In this document: positions 8,709-16,390 of the stretch, piece by piece
Layout of the letters: each line of letters starts with the position of its first letter
Position numbering within the stretch: the first letter of the stretch is position 1
DNA from: Alphaproteobacteria bacterium 41-28
Lineage (GTDB): Bacteria; Pseudomonadota; Alphaproteobacteria; UBA9655
Direction: 5' to 3'
DNA length: 64,000 nucleotides
Assembly (NCBI GenBank): GCA_001897795.1
Contig: MKUL01000041.1
Span: 47,444 to 111,443, forward strand
Made by a program: the position numbers and the translations under genes
The notes under the pieces: model-generated
The model's input: the letters and a program-made list of their open reading frames with translations, nothing else
Told to the model about the DNA's origin: nothing
The model's database searches: none

Positions 8709-9497
8709 CTAGCTCATGTATTCTGAAATGGGTTTTGAAAAAGCATCTAGCAATCCCTCTTGTACGGCTTGGAAACTCGCCTGAGAAAGCTCTTTACGGG
8801 ATGCAAATTCAGAGGCTTTCAGAGGAGTATGGAGAGTAACAATGACCTGAACAGTCCCCCATTGGGCAATGAACCAAAGGTGGCTTAACAAGTCAACGTC
8901 GGGACTAAACCACCCACAAATTTTGCGCATAAAACGCGGCATGGGAAGACGATCCCACCCCGCATAGGTAACTGTAATAGGTTGCACCACCACATTCTTC
9001 TTTATGGCGACGTCAAAGAAAGAACTCCCAAAAGGAAGAATCCGACATCCATCGGAAGTTGTCCCTTCAGGAAATAAAATAAGACTTTCTCCTTTATCGA
9101 TAAACTCCGTCAGTTTATCTGTTCCTTCCGAAATGGCATTTCGACTTCTGTCGATGTAAATGGTCCCTTGATTGGTCGCAAGCCAGCCCATGATTGGCCA
9201 TTCGGCCACCTCTAGCTTTGCGACAAATCGGGCGGGAATAAAGGTTCCTAAGACAAGGATATCCACATAAGTGGAATGATTTGAGACATAAAGGGTGGGT
9301 TTGGCCTTCGAAAGGGTGCCCTTGATTATAAGCTGATGACCAATACATCTGCGCCAGGTAGAGAGGTAAAAGCGACCAAACCGAAACCCTAAGGGCTGAT
9401 TAACTTTAAGCAAAAGCCAATAGAGTGGGGTAAAGCCTATAAAAACGAGAATAATCAAAAAAAATCGCCAAAGGGCTAATCCATACGCGCGAGGCAT
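8709..9497 (-). CDS. plsC: PlsC-family acyltransferase (1-acylglycerol-3-phosphate or lyso-ornithine lipid acyltransferase)
   Basis: Membrane acyltransferase of 262 residues. There is an N-terminal membrane segment (about 8-30), the catalytic NHSTYVD motif (HX4D, about residue 73), a TIYIDRSRN block and the substrate-binding FPEGTTSDG motif. It overlaps by one base with the upstream OlsB-like gene, and that pairing is how OlsB and OlsA make ornithine lipids. An OlsA (lyso-ornithine lipid acylation) role is therefore as likely as phosphatidic acid synthesis; sequence alone does not decide. It is followed directly by miaB. Confidence 0.88.
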   Translation of the reverse strand: MPRAYGLALWRFFLIILVFIGFTPLYWLLLKVNQPLGFRFGRFYLSTWRRCIGHQLIIKGTLSKAKPTLYVSNHSTYVDILVLGTFIPARFVAKLEVAEWPIMGWLATNQGTIYIDRSRNAISEGTDKLTEFIDKGESLILFPEGTTSDGCRILPFGSSFFDVAIKKNVVVQPITVTYAGWDRLPMPRFMRKICGWFSPDVDLLSHLWFIAQWGTVQVIVTLHTPLKASEFASRKELSQASFQAVQEGLLDAFSKPISEYMS

Positions 9498-10321
9498 TAA
9501 AAATCCTCACCAAGACGTGGATCGCTATATCTTTGTGAATATCTCGCTGTTACGGTGTCTCTTTTGACAATGATGCATACATCGATAGAATTAAAATCTG
9601 GATCAATAAAGGCACCTTTTCCAACGAATCCTCCAGCACGCATATACCCTTTGACCAGAGGAGGCAATTGTCGCATGGCTTCTTTTTTATCAACTTCACT
9701 TTTGGGGATAAGATCCATTTCTTGATAACTGCGGGGGAGCGCCTGCGCTCGAAGTTCGGGGGGAGCCAAATGATAATGATAAAGATAGGCCAAGGCTTGG
9801 CGATATTTCGACACATCTGTTCCGATAAAGCTCGCACATCCAAAAAACAAAGCGATTTGATTGAGCTGGGTATAGGCTCCGATCCCTCGCCATAAGAGTT
9901 GCATAGTGGGCTTCGTTCGATAGTCCTTGTGCACACATGAGCGGCTTAATTCCATAATTTGCCCAGGATAAGCCATCAGTTTGCTAACCTCAAATTCGGT
10001 AGTTGTAAAATAGCTACCATAGCGCTCTGCTCCCTCTCGCAGCATAAATCGATAGGTTCCAACGATTTTGTTGTGGGCATGATCAATGACAAGAAGAACA
10101 TCACAAAAATCATCAATAAGTGCGACGTCTCGCTTTAAAAGTGCTGTTGTTTCATCAGGTTGTGCCCCACATTCTTCATAAAACACTTCATAACGCAAAA
10201 TTTGTGCTGCCTTGAGGTCTTCCTCTGATTGAGCAAGACGCGCTTCTAAATTCCCCGACTTCAGTAAAGGAAGGGTTTTTGAAAAGCGATTATATGGGGC
10301 GGGGGCAAAACTAGGCATCAT
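9497..10321 (-). CDS. GNAT/hemolysin-like N-acyltransferase, probable OlsB (ornithine lipid synthesis)
   Basis: 274 residues of the acyl-ACP-dependent ornithine N-acyltransferase family (PF13444). Diagnostic segments are AAQILRYEVFYEECGA near residue 40, VGTYRFMLREGAE, MELSRSCVHKDYRTKPTMQLLWRGI and the FFGCASFIGTDV stretch. Start MMPSFAP; no strong ribosome site is visible. The 3' end overlaps the PlsC/OlsA-type gene by one base, supporting joint lyso-ornithine lipid formation and acylation. Its start overlaps the tail of the decayed fur gene. The family is clear; ornithine as the substrate is inference from family and pairing. Confidence 0.8.
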   Translation of the reverse strand: MMPSFAPAPYNRFSKTLPLLKSGNLEARLAQSEEDLKAAQILRYEVFYEECGAQPDETTALLKRDVALIDDFCDVLLVIDHAHNKIVGTYRFMLREGAERYGSYFTTTEFEVSKLMAYPGQIMELSRSCVHKDYRTKPTMQLLWRGIGAYTQLNQIALFFGCASFIGTDVSKYRQALAYLYHYHLAPPELRAQALPRSYQEMDLIPKSEVDKKEAMRQLPPLVKGYMRAGGFVGKGAFIDPDFNSIDVCIIVKRDTVTARYSQRYSDPRLGEDF

Positions 10322-10708
10322 GATGTTTTAATTTTCTCTTCATCCTTTTTAAAGGAACTCCATGCAATTCAAGACAGCGACTAACAAGATGATAACTTGA
10401 GCTCTCTGCAATTTCCATCTGGAGGCTTCAATCCGTTCATCATGAAATTCAATAATCTGACCTTTATAAGTATCAATTAAATGGTGATGATGTTCACAGA
10501 TAGCTTTTTCATATCGTGATCTCCCATCTCCAAATTCATGTCGGTTCAAGATATGTGCTTCTTCAAATAAGCGCAAGGTCCGATAAACGGTTACAAGACT
10601 AATTTTTGGATCAATTTGACTTACCCGCTTCTAAATGACTCCTGCATTAGGATGTCCTTGAGATCCCGACAAAAATCATTGTTGTTCGGTCAGTCTCAAA
10701 ATCCCTTC
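10311..10708 (-). pseudogene. fur: Ferric uptake regulator (Fur) pseudogene
   Basis: A readable Fur homologue broken three times. Reading right to left on the minus strand: EGILRLTEQQ, an in-frame TGA, then SGSQGHPNAGVI, an in-frame TAG, then the longest intact part QIDPKISLVTVYRTLRLFEEAH, HEFGDGRSRYE, the metal-binding EHHHHLID and IIEFHDERIEA. A one-base shift near 10425 then moves the frame, after which LQMEIAESSSYHLVSRCLEL and HGVPLKRMKRKLKHHDA continue to a TAG at 10311. The order MucR, Fur, acyltransferases, MiaB suggests it was once part of this cluster. If the sequence is correct, no functional Fur is made from here. Confidence 0.85.
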
Positions 10709-10710
10709 AT

Positions 10711-10750
10711 AAAAAAAGCACCGATGCCGTCAATGACAGCATCGGTGCTT
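10711..10750 (-). terminator. Rho-independent terminator downstream of mucR
   Basis: On the minus strand the stem AAGCACCGATGC/GCATCGGTGCTT with an 11-base loop is followed by seven T. It separates mucR from the decayed fur gene. Confidence 0.9.
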
Positions 10751-10763
10751 AAAATGATATTTA

Positions 10764-11192
10764 TTAAGCTGCGATATCGCGGCGACGCTCACGACGTGTA
10801 CCAAGTCCAATATCCTTGGCAAGATTACTACGACGTTTTGCGTAGTTTGGAGCAACCATAGGGTAACTGGAATCTAAACCCCATCTTTCACGATATTGGT
10901 CAGGAGTCATGTTGTAAGCTGTCTTTAAGTGACGCTTAAGCATTTTCAATCGACGTCCATCCTCTAAGCAAACAATGTAGTCTGGTTGTACAGATTCTTC
11001 AATGGAAACCACTGGATCTGGTCGATCATGAAGCAAGTAGGAACGACCGGAACCTACACTGCAAAGACTCCGATGAACTTGTTGAATGAATGCAGGAAGT
11101 TCTTCAGCTTCCATTTCATTGTTTGAAACATAGGAAGCCACAACCTCGGCCACCAATGATATAATATCTAAAGATTCATTTCTATCTGTCAT
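10764..11192 (-). CDS. mucR: MucR/Ros family zinc-finger-like transcriptional regulator
   Basis: DNA-binding regulator of 142 residues, the usual MucR length; in other alphaproteobacteria it silences AT-rich genes and controls envelope and cell-cycle genes. The N-terminal oligomerisation helix region (residues 1-55) precedes a single zinc-finger-like unit with IVCLEDGRRLKMLKRHLKTA, followed by YNMTPDQYRERWGL and YPMVAPNYAKRRSNLAKDIG, the family hallmark. The His after the RHL helix that many homologues use for metal is Ala here, so metal binding may be altered. It is monocistronic: a strong terminator follows, and the AT-rich upstream region (11193-11288) is a likely promoter. Confidence 0.93.
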   Translation of the reverse strand: MTDRNESLDIISLVAEVVASYVSNNEMEAEELPAFIQQVHRSLCSVGSGRSYLLHDRPDPVVSIEESVQPDYIVCLEDGRRLKMLKRHLKTAYNMTPDQYRERWGLDSSYPMVAPNYAKRRSNLAKDIGLGTRRERRRDIAA

Positions 11193-11288
11193 TTTACACC
11201 TTTCTATTTAGTAAACTATCGTTCTTCTATATTACATTTAAAAAATGAAATCAAGACATTTTTTATATTTTTAAAAAAAATATAAAAA

Positions 11289-11741
11289 TCAAATTTTACA
11301 AAGTTTTCTAAAAAAAATAAAAGCAGGGATAAGTTTACCTCCTTCACGTGGATAATACCCAGGTCGCTTGCTTTGCAAAGAAAAGTCATGTTTTCTGTAA
11401 AAGCCCTGCGCTTGATGATTATCTTCAGCAACTTCAAGAAAAAGGTTTTGAATACGTTTTTTTATTAAAATTTCGAAGAGAGATGTTAAAAGGAAACTTC
11501 CCCTCCCCTTGCGCTGGTGGAAAGGAGCCACAACAAGGGTTAAAATTTCAGCCTCGTCTTCGACTTCTCTCCATAAAATGAATCCAGAAAGGTCATGATT
11601 TTCTTCTGTTTTTAATCCGTAGATTAAGGGATTTTTAAGGAACTCTTGAAAATCTTTTTCTTTCCATCCTTTAAAAAATGCGGCTTGATGAAGACGAGCT
11701 GCTTGCCCACAATCTTCCAGAGTTAAAGGGAGGACGCGCAT
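11289..11741 (-). CDS. rimI: Ribosomal-protein-alanine N-acetyltransferase-like GNAT (RimI)
   Basis: GNAT acetyltransferase of 150 residues. The acetyl-CoA loop is VAPFHQRKGRGSFLL (about residues 72-86), preceded by the beta strand AEILTLVV and followed by NLFLEVAEDNHQAQGFYRKHDF, which is the RimI pattern. It overlaps the end of tsaB by 19 bp, the usual alphaproteobacterial tsaB-rimI pair. The substrate is by homology S18 or another protein N-terminus. The C-terminus is rich in Phe and Lys. Confidence 0.85.
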   Translation of the reverse strand: MRVLPLTLEDCGQAARLHQAAFFKGWKEKDFQEFLKNPLIYGLKTEENHDLSGFILWREVEDEAEILTLVVAPFHQRKGRGSFLLTSLFEILIKKRIQNLFLEVAEDNHQAQGFYRKHDFSLQSKRPGYYPREGGKLIPAFIFFRKLCKI

Positions 11742-12352
11742 GATTCTCGGGAGTATGTGACATCAGGCTCCCGGATATAAAAAGGGAGGGGCTCAGCGGC
11801 CAGGGTTGGATCTTTAAAAAAAGTATGCGCAAGGCTTTGTGCGCCGTGCCAGCGTGAATGGACTTCCCTATAAGATAGTCCTTCCAGAAAGTGAACACCA
11901 CTTCCCGCAACAAGAGGTGGGTTCTGTGCAGAAAGGATTTCTGTGAGGGCTTCTCGCGTTAAGCTTTGAGGAGACCCAGAAATTCCATTCAGAAATCGCT
12001 GCCCAAAAACATCTTGGCGCCTGGCTTCAATCAAAATCAGGATGTCACTTGGTGAATCAAGACTTACATAGGTTGCTGTAAAGCTATCGATTCCCTTTAA
12101 CGGAAGATTCAACCCCATGGCAAATCCTTTAGCAAAGGCAAGGCCCACGCGAATGCCTGTAAAAGAGCCAGGGCCAACGTTTACGATAAGGTGATCGATA
12201 GTATGCTGACCCATAACGTCTTTTACAAATTGAGGCAAAAGGGCGGCCTGATCCCGTTCAGAATCTTGTTCTTGAAAAGCGAGCTCATGGCCATCTTCCC
12301 AAAGAGCCACTGAACACTTCCACGCGGCCGTATCAATAGCTAAAATTTTCAT
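11723..12352 (-). CDS. tsaB: tRNA threonylcarbamoyladenosine biosynthesis protein TsaB
   Basis: Non-catalytic partner of TsaD in t6A37 synthesis. 209 residues; N-terminal MKILAIDTAAWKCSVALW and NVGPGSFTGIRVGLAFAKGFA (about 59-79) are signature segments of the ASKHA-fold TsaB. The start codon overlaps the lpxL stop (ATGA), and the 3' end overlaps rimI, so the three genes are translationally coupled. The C-terminal half is shorter and more divergent, as usual for the family. Confidence 0.93.
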   Translation of the reverse strand: MKILAIDTAAWKCSVALWEDGHELAFQEQDSERDQAALLPQFVKDVMGQHTIDHLIVNVGPGSFTGIRVGLAFAKGFAMGLNLPLKGIDSFTATYVSLDSPSDILILIEARRQDVFGQRFLNGISGSPQSLTREALTEILSAQNPPLVAGSGVHFLEGLSYREVHSRWHGAQSLAHTFFKDPTLAAEPLPFYIREPDVTYSRESCASSL

Positions 12353-13242
12353 GTGTCATTCCACCTGCGATGAAGCCAGAGCCATTGTCCCGGTCGTTCT
12401 TTCACCCATTCGCTGAGTATGGTGTTGATGTGAAGGAGTAAACCATACATGTCTTGTCTGCGATCACCCTTTGCCTCAAATTCAATTGGAGGATAGAAGG
12501 TCACGCGAAAATGAGACCCATGAAGGCGTTCAGAACGAGCGGGTAAAAGGGGGCAATGTTGATTCAGATACATCTTTGCAATGCCCGTAGCTGTCATAGC
12601 ATCGCGCCCTAAAAAGGGCACAGGAATCCCCTCTCCCATCTTTTGATCGACTAAGAGAAGAGCATGATCTCCCCTCTTGATAAGGGAAAGAAATTCTTTT
12701 GGGCCGCCATTGCCTTTGGTAATCACATTTTTAACCGTAAATTTTTGACATTTTAACATGAGCGCATCTACCCATGGGTTATTTGGAGGTCTATACATTT
12801 GAGCAAGATCAAAGCCGATCGATTGAGCGGCTAAAGTGATCATCTGCCAGTTTCCAAGGTGCGCTGTAAAAATAATACCTGGCTGTCCATCTTCTTGAAA
12901 ACGTTTTAAATTCTCAATTCCCACGATTTCTATATTGTGTAATGTTTTTCCATTCCAAAACGCATGCGCCTTTACATACTCTCCCATAAGCCGACCGAAA
13001 TTGTCCCACATCTCGGCAATGATTCTTTGAATTTCAGTTTCGGAAATGTTAGGAAAACATTTTTTTAAGTTAGATCGTGCCCGATTGCTTAAACGAAGAC
13101 GTGACCCAACCGTACGAGAGAGCCATCCTAAAAAAGCCACACAGACTTTAAAAGGGAGGATGTAACGAAAAAGGACAAACGCCATTCCAACGAAGGCGCC
13201 TTCAATCAAATGACGGGTTTTTTTTAAGAGACTAAACTTCAA
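12349..13242 (-). CDS. lpxL: Lipid A biosynthesis acyltransferase (LpxL/HtrB family)
   Basis: Inner-membrane late acyltransferase that adds a secondary acyl chain to Kdo2-lipid IVA. 297 residues. There is an N-terminal membrane segment (about 12-38), NLKKCFPNIS, the catalytic HLGNWQ (HX4E-type, here with Gln in place of Glu; about residue 130), MYRPPNNPWVD and LLVDQKMGEGIPVPFLG. The C-terminal motif WLWLHRRW is typical. It sits in a minus-strand run after msbA, waaA and lpxK. The Gln in the HX4D/E position deserves a structural check, though HLGNWQ or HLGNWE both occur among homologues as far as I know. Confidence 0.9.
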   Translation of the reverse strand: MKFSLLKKTRHLIEGAFVGMAFVLFRYILPFKVCVAFLGWLSRTVGSRLRLSNRARSNLKKCFPNISETEIQRIIAEMWDNFGRLMGEYVKAHAFWNGKTLHNIEIVGIENLKRFQEDGQPGIIFTAHLGNWQMITLAAQSIGFDLAQMYRPPNNPWVDALMLKCQKFTVKNVITKGNGGPKEFLSLIKRGDHALLLVDQKMGEGIPVPFLGRDAMTATGIAKMYLNQHCPLLPARSERLHGSHFRVTFYPPIEFEAKGDRRQDMYGLLLHINTILSEWVKERPGQWLWLHRRWNDT

Positions 13243-13316
13243 AGCTTTTCCTTACTTAATTTAAAAATACCTAGTGAAGTAACCACAAAATTTTGTCTAA
13301 GCCCCTACTATGTTGC

Positions 13317-14303
13317 CTATTCATCCTGAGACCCCTCACCCGCGGAGCGGCGGGTGAGGGGAATTTTCTGAAGAATAAAGCCCAACACTCCTTCAGGGTC
13401 CTCAAATTCAATGCTTATGTCTAAAACATGAAGACGATCTTGCCAAGAGTAGGGAATTTTTACCCTATCTTTTCGAGTTGTTACAAGAACAGCTTCATGA
13501 TCTCTGGCTAGTTTGTGAAGACGCATAAGATCTTTTTCTGTGTATTTATAATGATCGGGAAAGGTTTCGGTAGCAACAAGATCAACGTTTAAGTTTTTCA
13601 AGGTCTTATAAAACTTTTGAGGAAAACCAAGCCCACAAAAAGCAACAACCCGATTTGAAGGTAAGATAAGAGGACTAGGAATACTTTGTGCCCTAAAGAA
13701 AGGTTGTGAGTAAGGGATTTCTCCCTCCCCAATACCAATAAGAGCATCTGAACGTTTCAGCCCCTCCGTCAGGCTTTCTCGCAAAGGTCCGGCCGGCATC
13801 ACATTCCCATTCCCGAAACCCTGCAAAAGATCTATCACCACAAACGAAAGATCCTTATGAAGACCGGTCGTCTGATGACCGTCATCCAGAATGATAAAAT
13901 GGGCTCCGCTTTCAATCGCTTTTTGAACCCCTTGTGGCCTCATCTTTGCAACCCACGTCGGCGCGTGTTCTGCAAGGAGAAGGGATTCATCACCCACATC
14001 TACTGATGTATGAGAGGAAGGGTCTACTTTTAAAGGCCCTTTTTGAACTCCCCCGTAACCACGAGTGACAAAATGGACGTTCATTCCTCGCGTCTGTAAA
14101 AGTTTGGCGAGGGCAATGGCGGTTGGCGTTTTTCCTGCCCCACCGCACACGATATTTCCTACACTTAGAAGGGGAACAGAAAAACGTTTTGGCTTTTTAA
14201 GAGTGCGTAAAATTTCCCCCCCTTTTCCATAAACCCAACCTAAGGGCCAAAGAAGGGATGAAAAAAGGCCATGGGGCTGATACCAAAAAAACGGTGTCTT
14301 CAT
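13317..14303 (-). CDS. lpxK: Tetraacyldisaccharide 4'-kinase LpxK, C-terminus formed by a palindromic repeat
   Basis: Membrane-associated P-loop kinase that phosphorylates the 4' position of the lipid A precursor. 328 residues. The N-terminal membrane helix includes FFWYQPHGLFSSLLWPLGW. The Walker A is SVGNIVCGGAGKTPTAIALA (about 47-66), and VDVGDESLLLA and ILDDGHQ (about 139) are family motifs. It overlaps waaA by 4 bp. The last residues, PLTRRSAGEG, are encoded by a family B palindrome (13332-13361), so the natural C-terminus has probably been replaced or extended by the repeat. The catalytic core is unaffected. Confidence 0.95.
   Translation of the reverse strand: MKTPFFWYQPHGLFSSLLWPLGWVYGKGGEILRTLKKPKRFSVPLLSVGNIVCGGAGKTPTAIALAKLLQTRGMNVHFVTRGYGGVQKGPLKVDPSSHTSVDVGDESLLLAEHAPTWVAKMRPQGVQKAIESGAHFIILDDGHQTTGLHKDLSFVVIDLLQGFGNGNVMPAGPLRESLTEGLKRSDALIGIGEGEIPYSQPFFRAQSIPSPLILPSNRVVAFCGLGFPQKFYKTLKNLNVDLVATETFPDHYKYTEKDLMRLHKLARDHEAVLVTTRKDRVKIPYSWQDRLHVLDISIEFEDPEGVLGFILQKIPLTRRSAGEGSQDE
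13332..13361. repeat. Palindromic element family B, copy 2, inside lpxK coding region
   Basis: CCCCTCACCCGC-GGAGCG-GCGGGTGAGGGG in the plus direction. It is in frame with lpxK and supplies the codons for PLTRRSAGEG just before the stop. Confidence 0.85.
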
Positions 14304-15574
14304 TCCTTTTCTTTCCTCAACGTTTTCAGGTGAGGGCCCAAAAATTTAAGTAAATTTTGCAGTCCTTCCTCCCGGTATGTCTTGAGAACAGGGGGTTCAT
14401 CATAGTTTTCTTTTTGTTTTTTTAGCCACGGGAGAACCAAGGGAGAAAGCTGATTTTCCTCTTCTATGCATTCACTAAAGCCTAATGAGGCGAGAGAGTC
14501 ATACAATTGGGGGTTTTTAAAAGTATGAGGACCGTGAAGAATAAACGCTCCAAGCTGGGCAGCTTCAATAGGATTATGCCCCCCTATCGGTACAAGAGTT
14601 GCTCCCATGAGCACAACGGGCGCCAACGCATAGAAAAGTCCCATTTCTCCGAGTGTATTACCAATATAAATTTCGACCCCTTCAAGGGACGTGGTTTCTG
14701 TTCGAAGAGCTGTAGGAACGCCCTCTTTCAAAGCAAGTTGTTGAAGAAAAGCTGCTCTTTCAATGTGGCGAGGGACCAGAATTGTTAAGAGGTCAGGGTG
14801 TTCTTTCCTGAGCGTTTTATGAGCGGTTAGGATAATTTCATCTTCCCCGGGATGGGTACTGGCTGCAAGCCAAACAGGTCGGTCTCCCACTTTCTTTTTG
14901 AGAACTTGGTATTTTTTGGAATCCACCTCCAAAGGCGTCATCATGAGTTTGACATTTCCCATAATTAAAACTGATTTTGCACCAAGAGTTTGAAAGAAAT
15001 AAGCTTGTTCTTTTGATTGAACCCCACAAAGATCGAGGTGGGAAAGAAGGGGTGAAATCATGCCTTTAAGTTTTTGCCAGTTTGAAAAACTCTTGGACGA
15101 CATCCGTCCATTTAATAGAATTGTTGGAATGCCCTTTTCTTGGGCTTCATGGAGAAGATTGGGCCAAAGCTCTGACTCAACCCAAATCGCAAGATCCGGT
15201 TGCCAGTGTTTTAAAAACCGCCCCACGGCTTGCGGGGTATCTACCGGACAAAACTGATGGATCGTATTTTTAGGGAGTCTTTTTTCGATAACCCTTGCGG
15301 AAGAAACCGTTGTTGTTGTCAACAAGACATGAACTTCTGGGTATTTTTTTAAAATCGCTTGAATAATGGTCAGAGCCGCCACAGCCTCTCCCACACTCAC
15401 GGCGTTGACCCAGAGAAGGGTCTTTTCAGGGCGAGGGATGCTTGTTCTTCCCATGCGTTCCTGAAGACGGCCTTTGTCTTCCGATCCCCTATAAGCTCTC
15501 CACTTGAGATACCCTGAAACCAAGGGAGCTCCTAACCAGGAAAAACAAGAGTATCCCGTGCGCAAAAGGCTCAT
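14300..15574 (-). CDS. waaA: 3-deoxy-D-manno-octulosonic acid transferase WaaA (KdtA)
   Basis: Glycosyltransferase that attaches Kdo to lipid IVA at the inner membrane. 424 residues, the usual length. The N-terminal anchor segment is followed by LLWVNAVSVGEAVAAL (about 52-67), LLTTTTVSSARV, HQFCPVDTPQAV, WVESELWPNLL and LLNGRMSSKSF. The C-terminal domain has WLAASTHPGEDEI, LVPRHIERA, YIGNTLGEMGLFYALA and PIGGHNPIEAA, the CMP-Kdo binding region. It is translationally coupled on both sides: 4-bp overlaps with DUF374 upstream and lpxK downstream. Confidence 0.96.
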   Translation of the reverse strand: MSLLRTGYSCFSWLGAPLVSGYLKWRAYRGSEDKGRLQERMGRTSIPRPEKTLLWVNAVSVGEAVAALTIIQAILKKYPEVHVLLTTTTVSSARVIEKRLPKNTIHQFCPVDTPQAVGRFLKHWQPDLAIWVESELWPNLLHEAQEKGIPTILLNGRMSSKSFSNWQKLKGMISPLLSHLDLCGVQSKEQAYFFQTLGAKSVLIMGNVKLMMTPLEVDSKKYQVLKKKVGDRPVWLAASTHPGEDEIILTAHKTLRKEHPDLLTILVPRHIERAAFLQQLALKEGVPTALRTETTSLEGVEIYIGNTLGEMGLFYALAPVVLMGATLVPIGGHNPIEAAQLGAFILHGPHTFKNPQLYDSLASLGFSECIEEENQLSPLVLPWLKKQKENYDEPPVLKTYREEGLQNLLKFLGPHLKTLRKEKE

Positions 15575-16254
15575 CGGACTTTCTCCTTACGTCCACAGTA
15601 AAGGTCGGCTTTTTGCGTTAAATTTTTTAAGGAATCCTCAAGATCTTGGCGCAATTCTTCGTCCGTCTTTGTTGACCCAAGAACCTCGATAAGAGGGCCA
15701 TACATAATGACCCCTTTGCCAAAAGGAAGGGGAAGGAAAAATTGATCCCAGCTTTTCAGAAAAATTCCTCGTGTTGAGGAATAAGACATCGGCATGATGG
15801 CCGCCCCCCCGAGGCGTGCCATCTGAATCACCCCCAAACTTGCCTGATAACGAGGACCTCGTGGCCCATCGGGGGTAATACCGGTTGATTCTCCACTTTT
15901 CAAGGTTTTCACAATATTCAAAAGGGCCTTTCGCCCGCCGCGTGTGGAGGAGCCTGCTATCCAACCATAGCCAAAGTTCTGGGTTGTTCTGGCAATAATT
16001 TCACCATCAGGATGGCTTGAAATAAGCATATGCAATTTGTGGAGCCCAAACCAAGCCTTAAACATCATCAGAAGCCGACCATGCCAGAAACAAGCGATGA
16101 CGGGTTTATTTTGTCGCCAATGGGGATCAGGATGCTCTTTTCCCAGGTGTTTCCATTTTCCCGTTAACCATATAAGCCGGACATACTGAGCAATAAACAG
16201 GCCTACGATGCGACGAACAACTGAGGAACTTCGAATTTTCTTTAACAGAGTCAT
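15571..16254 (-). CDS. DUF374 lysophospholipid acyltransferase-like protein
   Basis: 227 residues. CFWHGRLLMM, ISSHPDGEIIARTTQNFGY, GSSTRGGRKAL and ITPDGPRGPRYQASLGV are the markers of the DUF374 family, a branch of the glycerolipid acyltransferase superfamily that often lies beside waaA and lpxK in alphaproteobacteria. The linkage (4-bp overlap with waaA) points to a role in lipid A or envelope lipid modification; the reaction is not established. A hydrophobic segment near residues 14-34 suggests membrane association. Confidence 0.9.
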   Translation of the reverse strand: MTLLKKIRSSSVVRRIVGLFIAQYVRLIWLTGKWKHLGKEHPDPHWRQNKPVIACFWHGRLLMMFKAWFGLHKLHMLISSHPDGEIIARTTQNFGYGWIAGSSTRGGRKALLNIVKTLKSGESTGITPDGPRGPRYQASLGVIQMARLGGAAIMPMSYSSTRGIFLKSWDQFFLPLPFGKGVIMYGPLIEVLGSTKTDEELRQDLEDSLKNLTQKADLYCGRKEKVR

Positions 16255-16282
16255 GGGAACTACCCGCCTACTTCTCTATGGA

Positions 16283-16353
16283 GTGTCATCCTCGGCCAAG
16301 AAAAGGTAAGCTTTTTCTTCGAAAAAGCAACCTTTTCTTGCCAAGGATGACAC
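16283..16353. repeat. Palindromic element family A, copy 2 (single hairpin)
   Basis: GTGTCATCCTCGGCCAAGAA to TTCTTGCCAAGGATGACAC is one near-perfect hairpin, with inner arms AAGGTAAGCTTTTTC. It lies between msbA and DUF374 in an otherwise co-directional gene run, so it may act as an operon hairpin. Confidence 0.85.
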
Positions 16354-16390
16354 AAATAAGTAAGCAGTTATGATTCATAAACGTCCTCCT

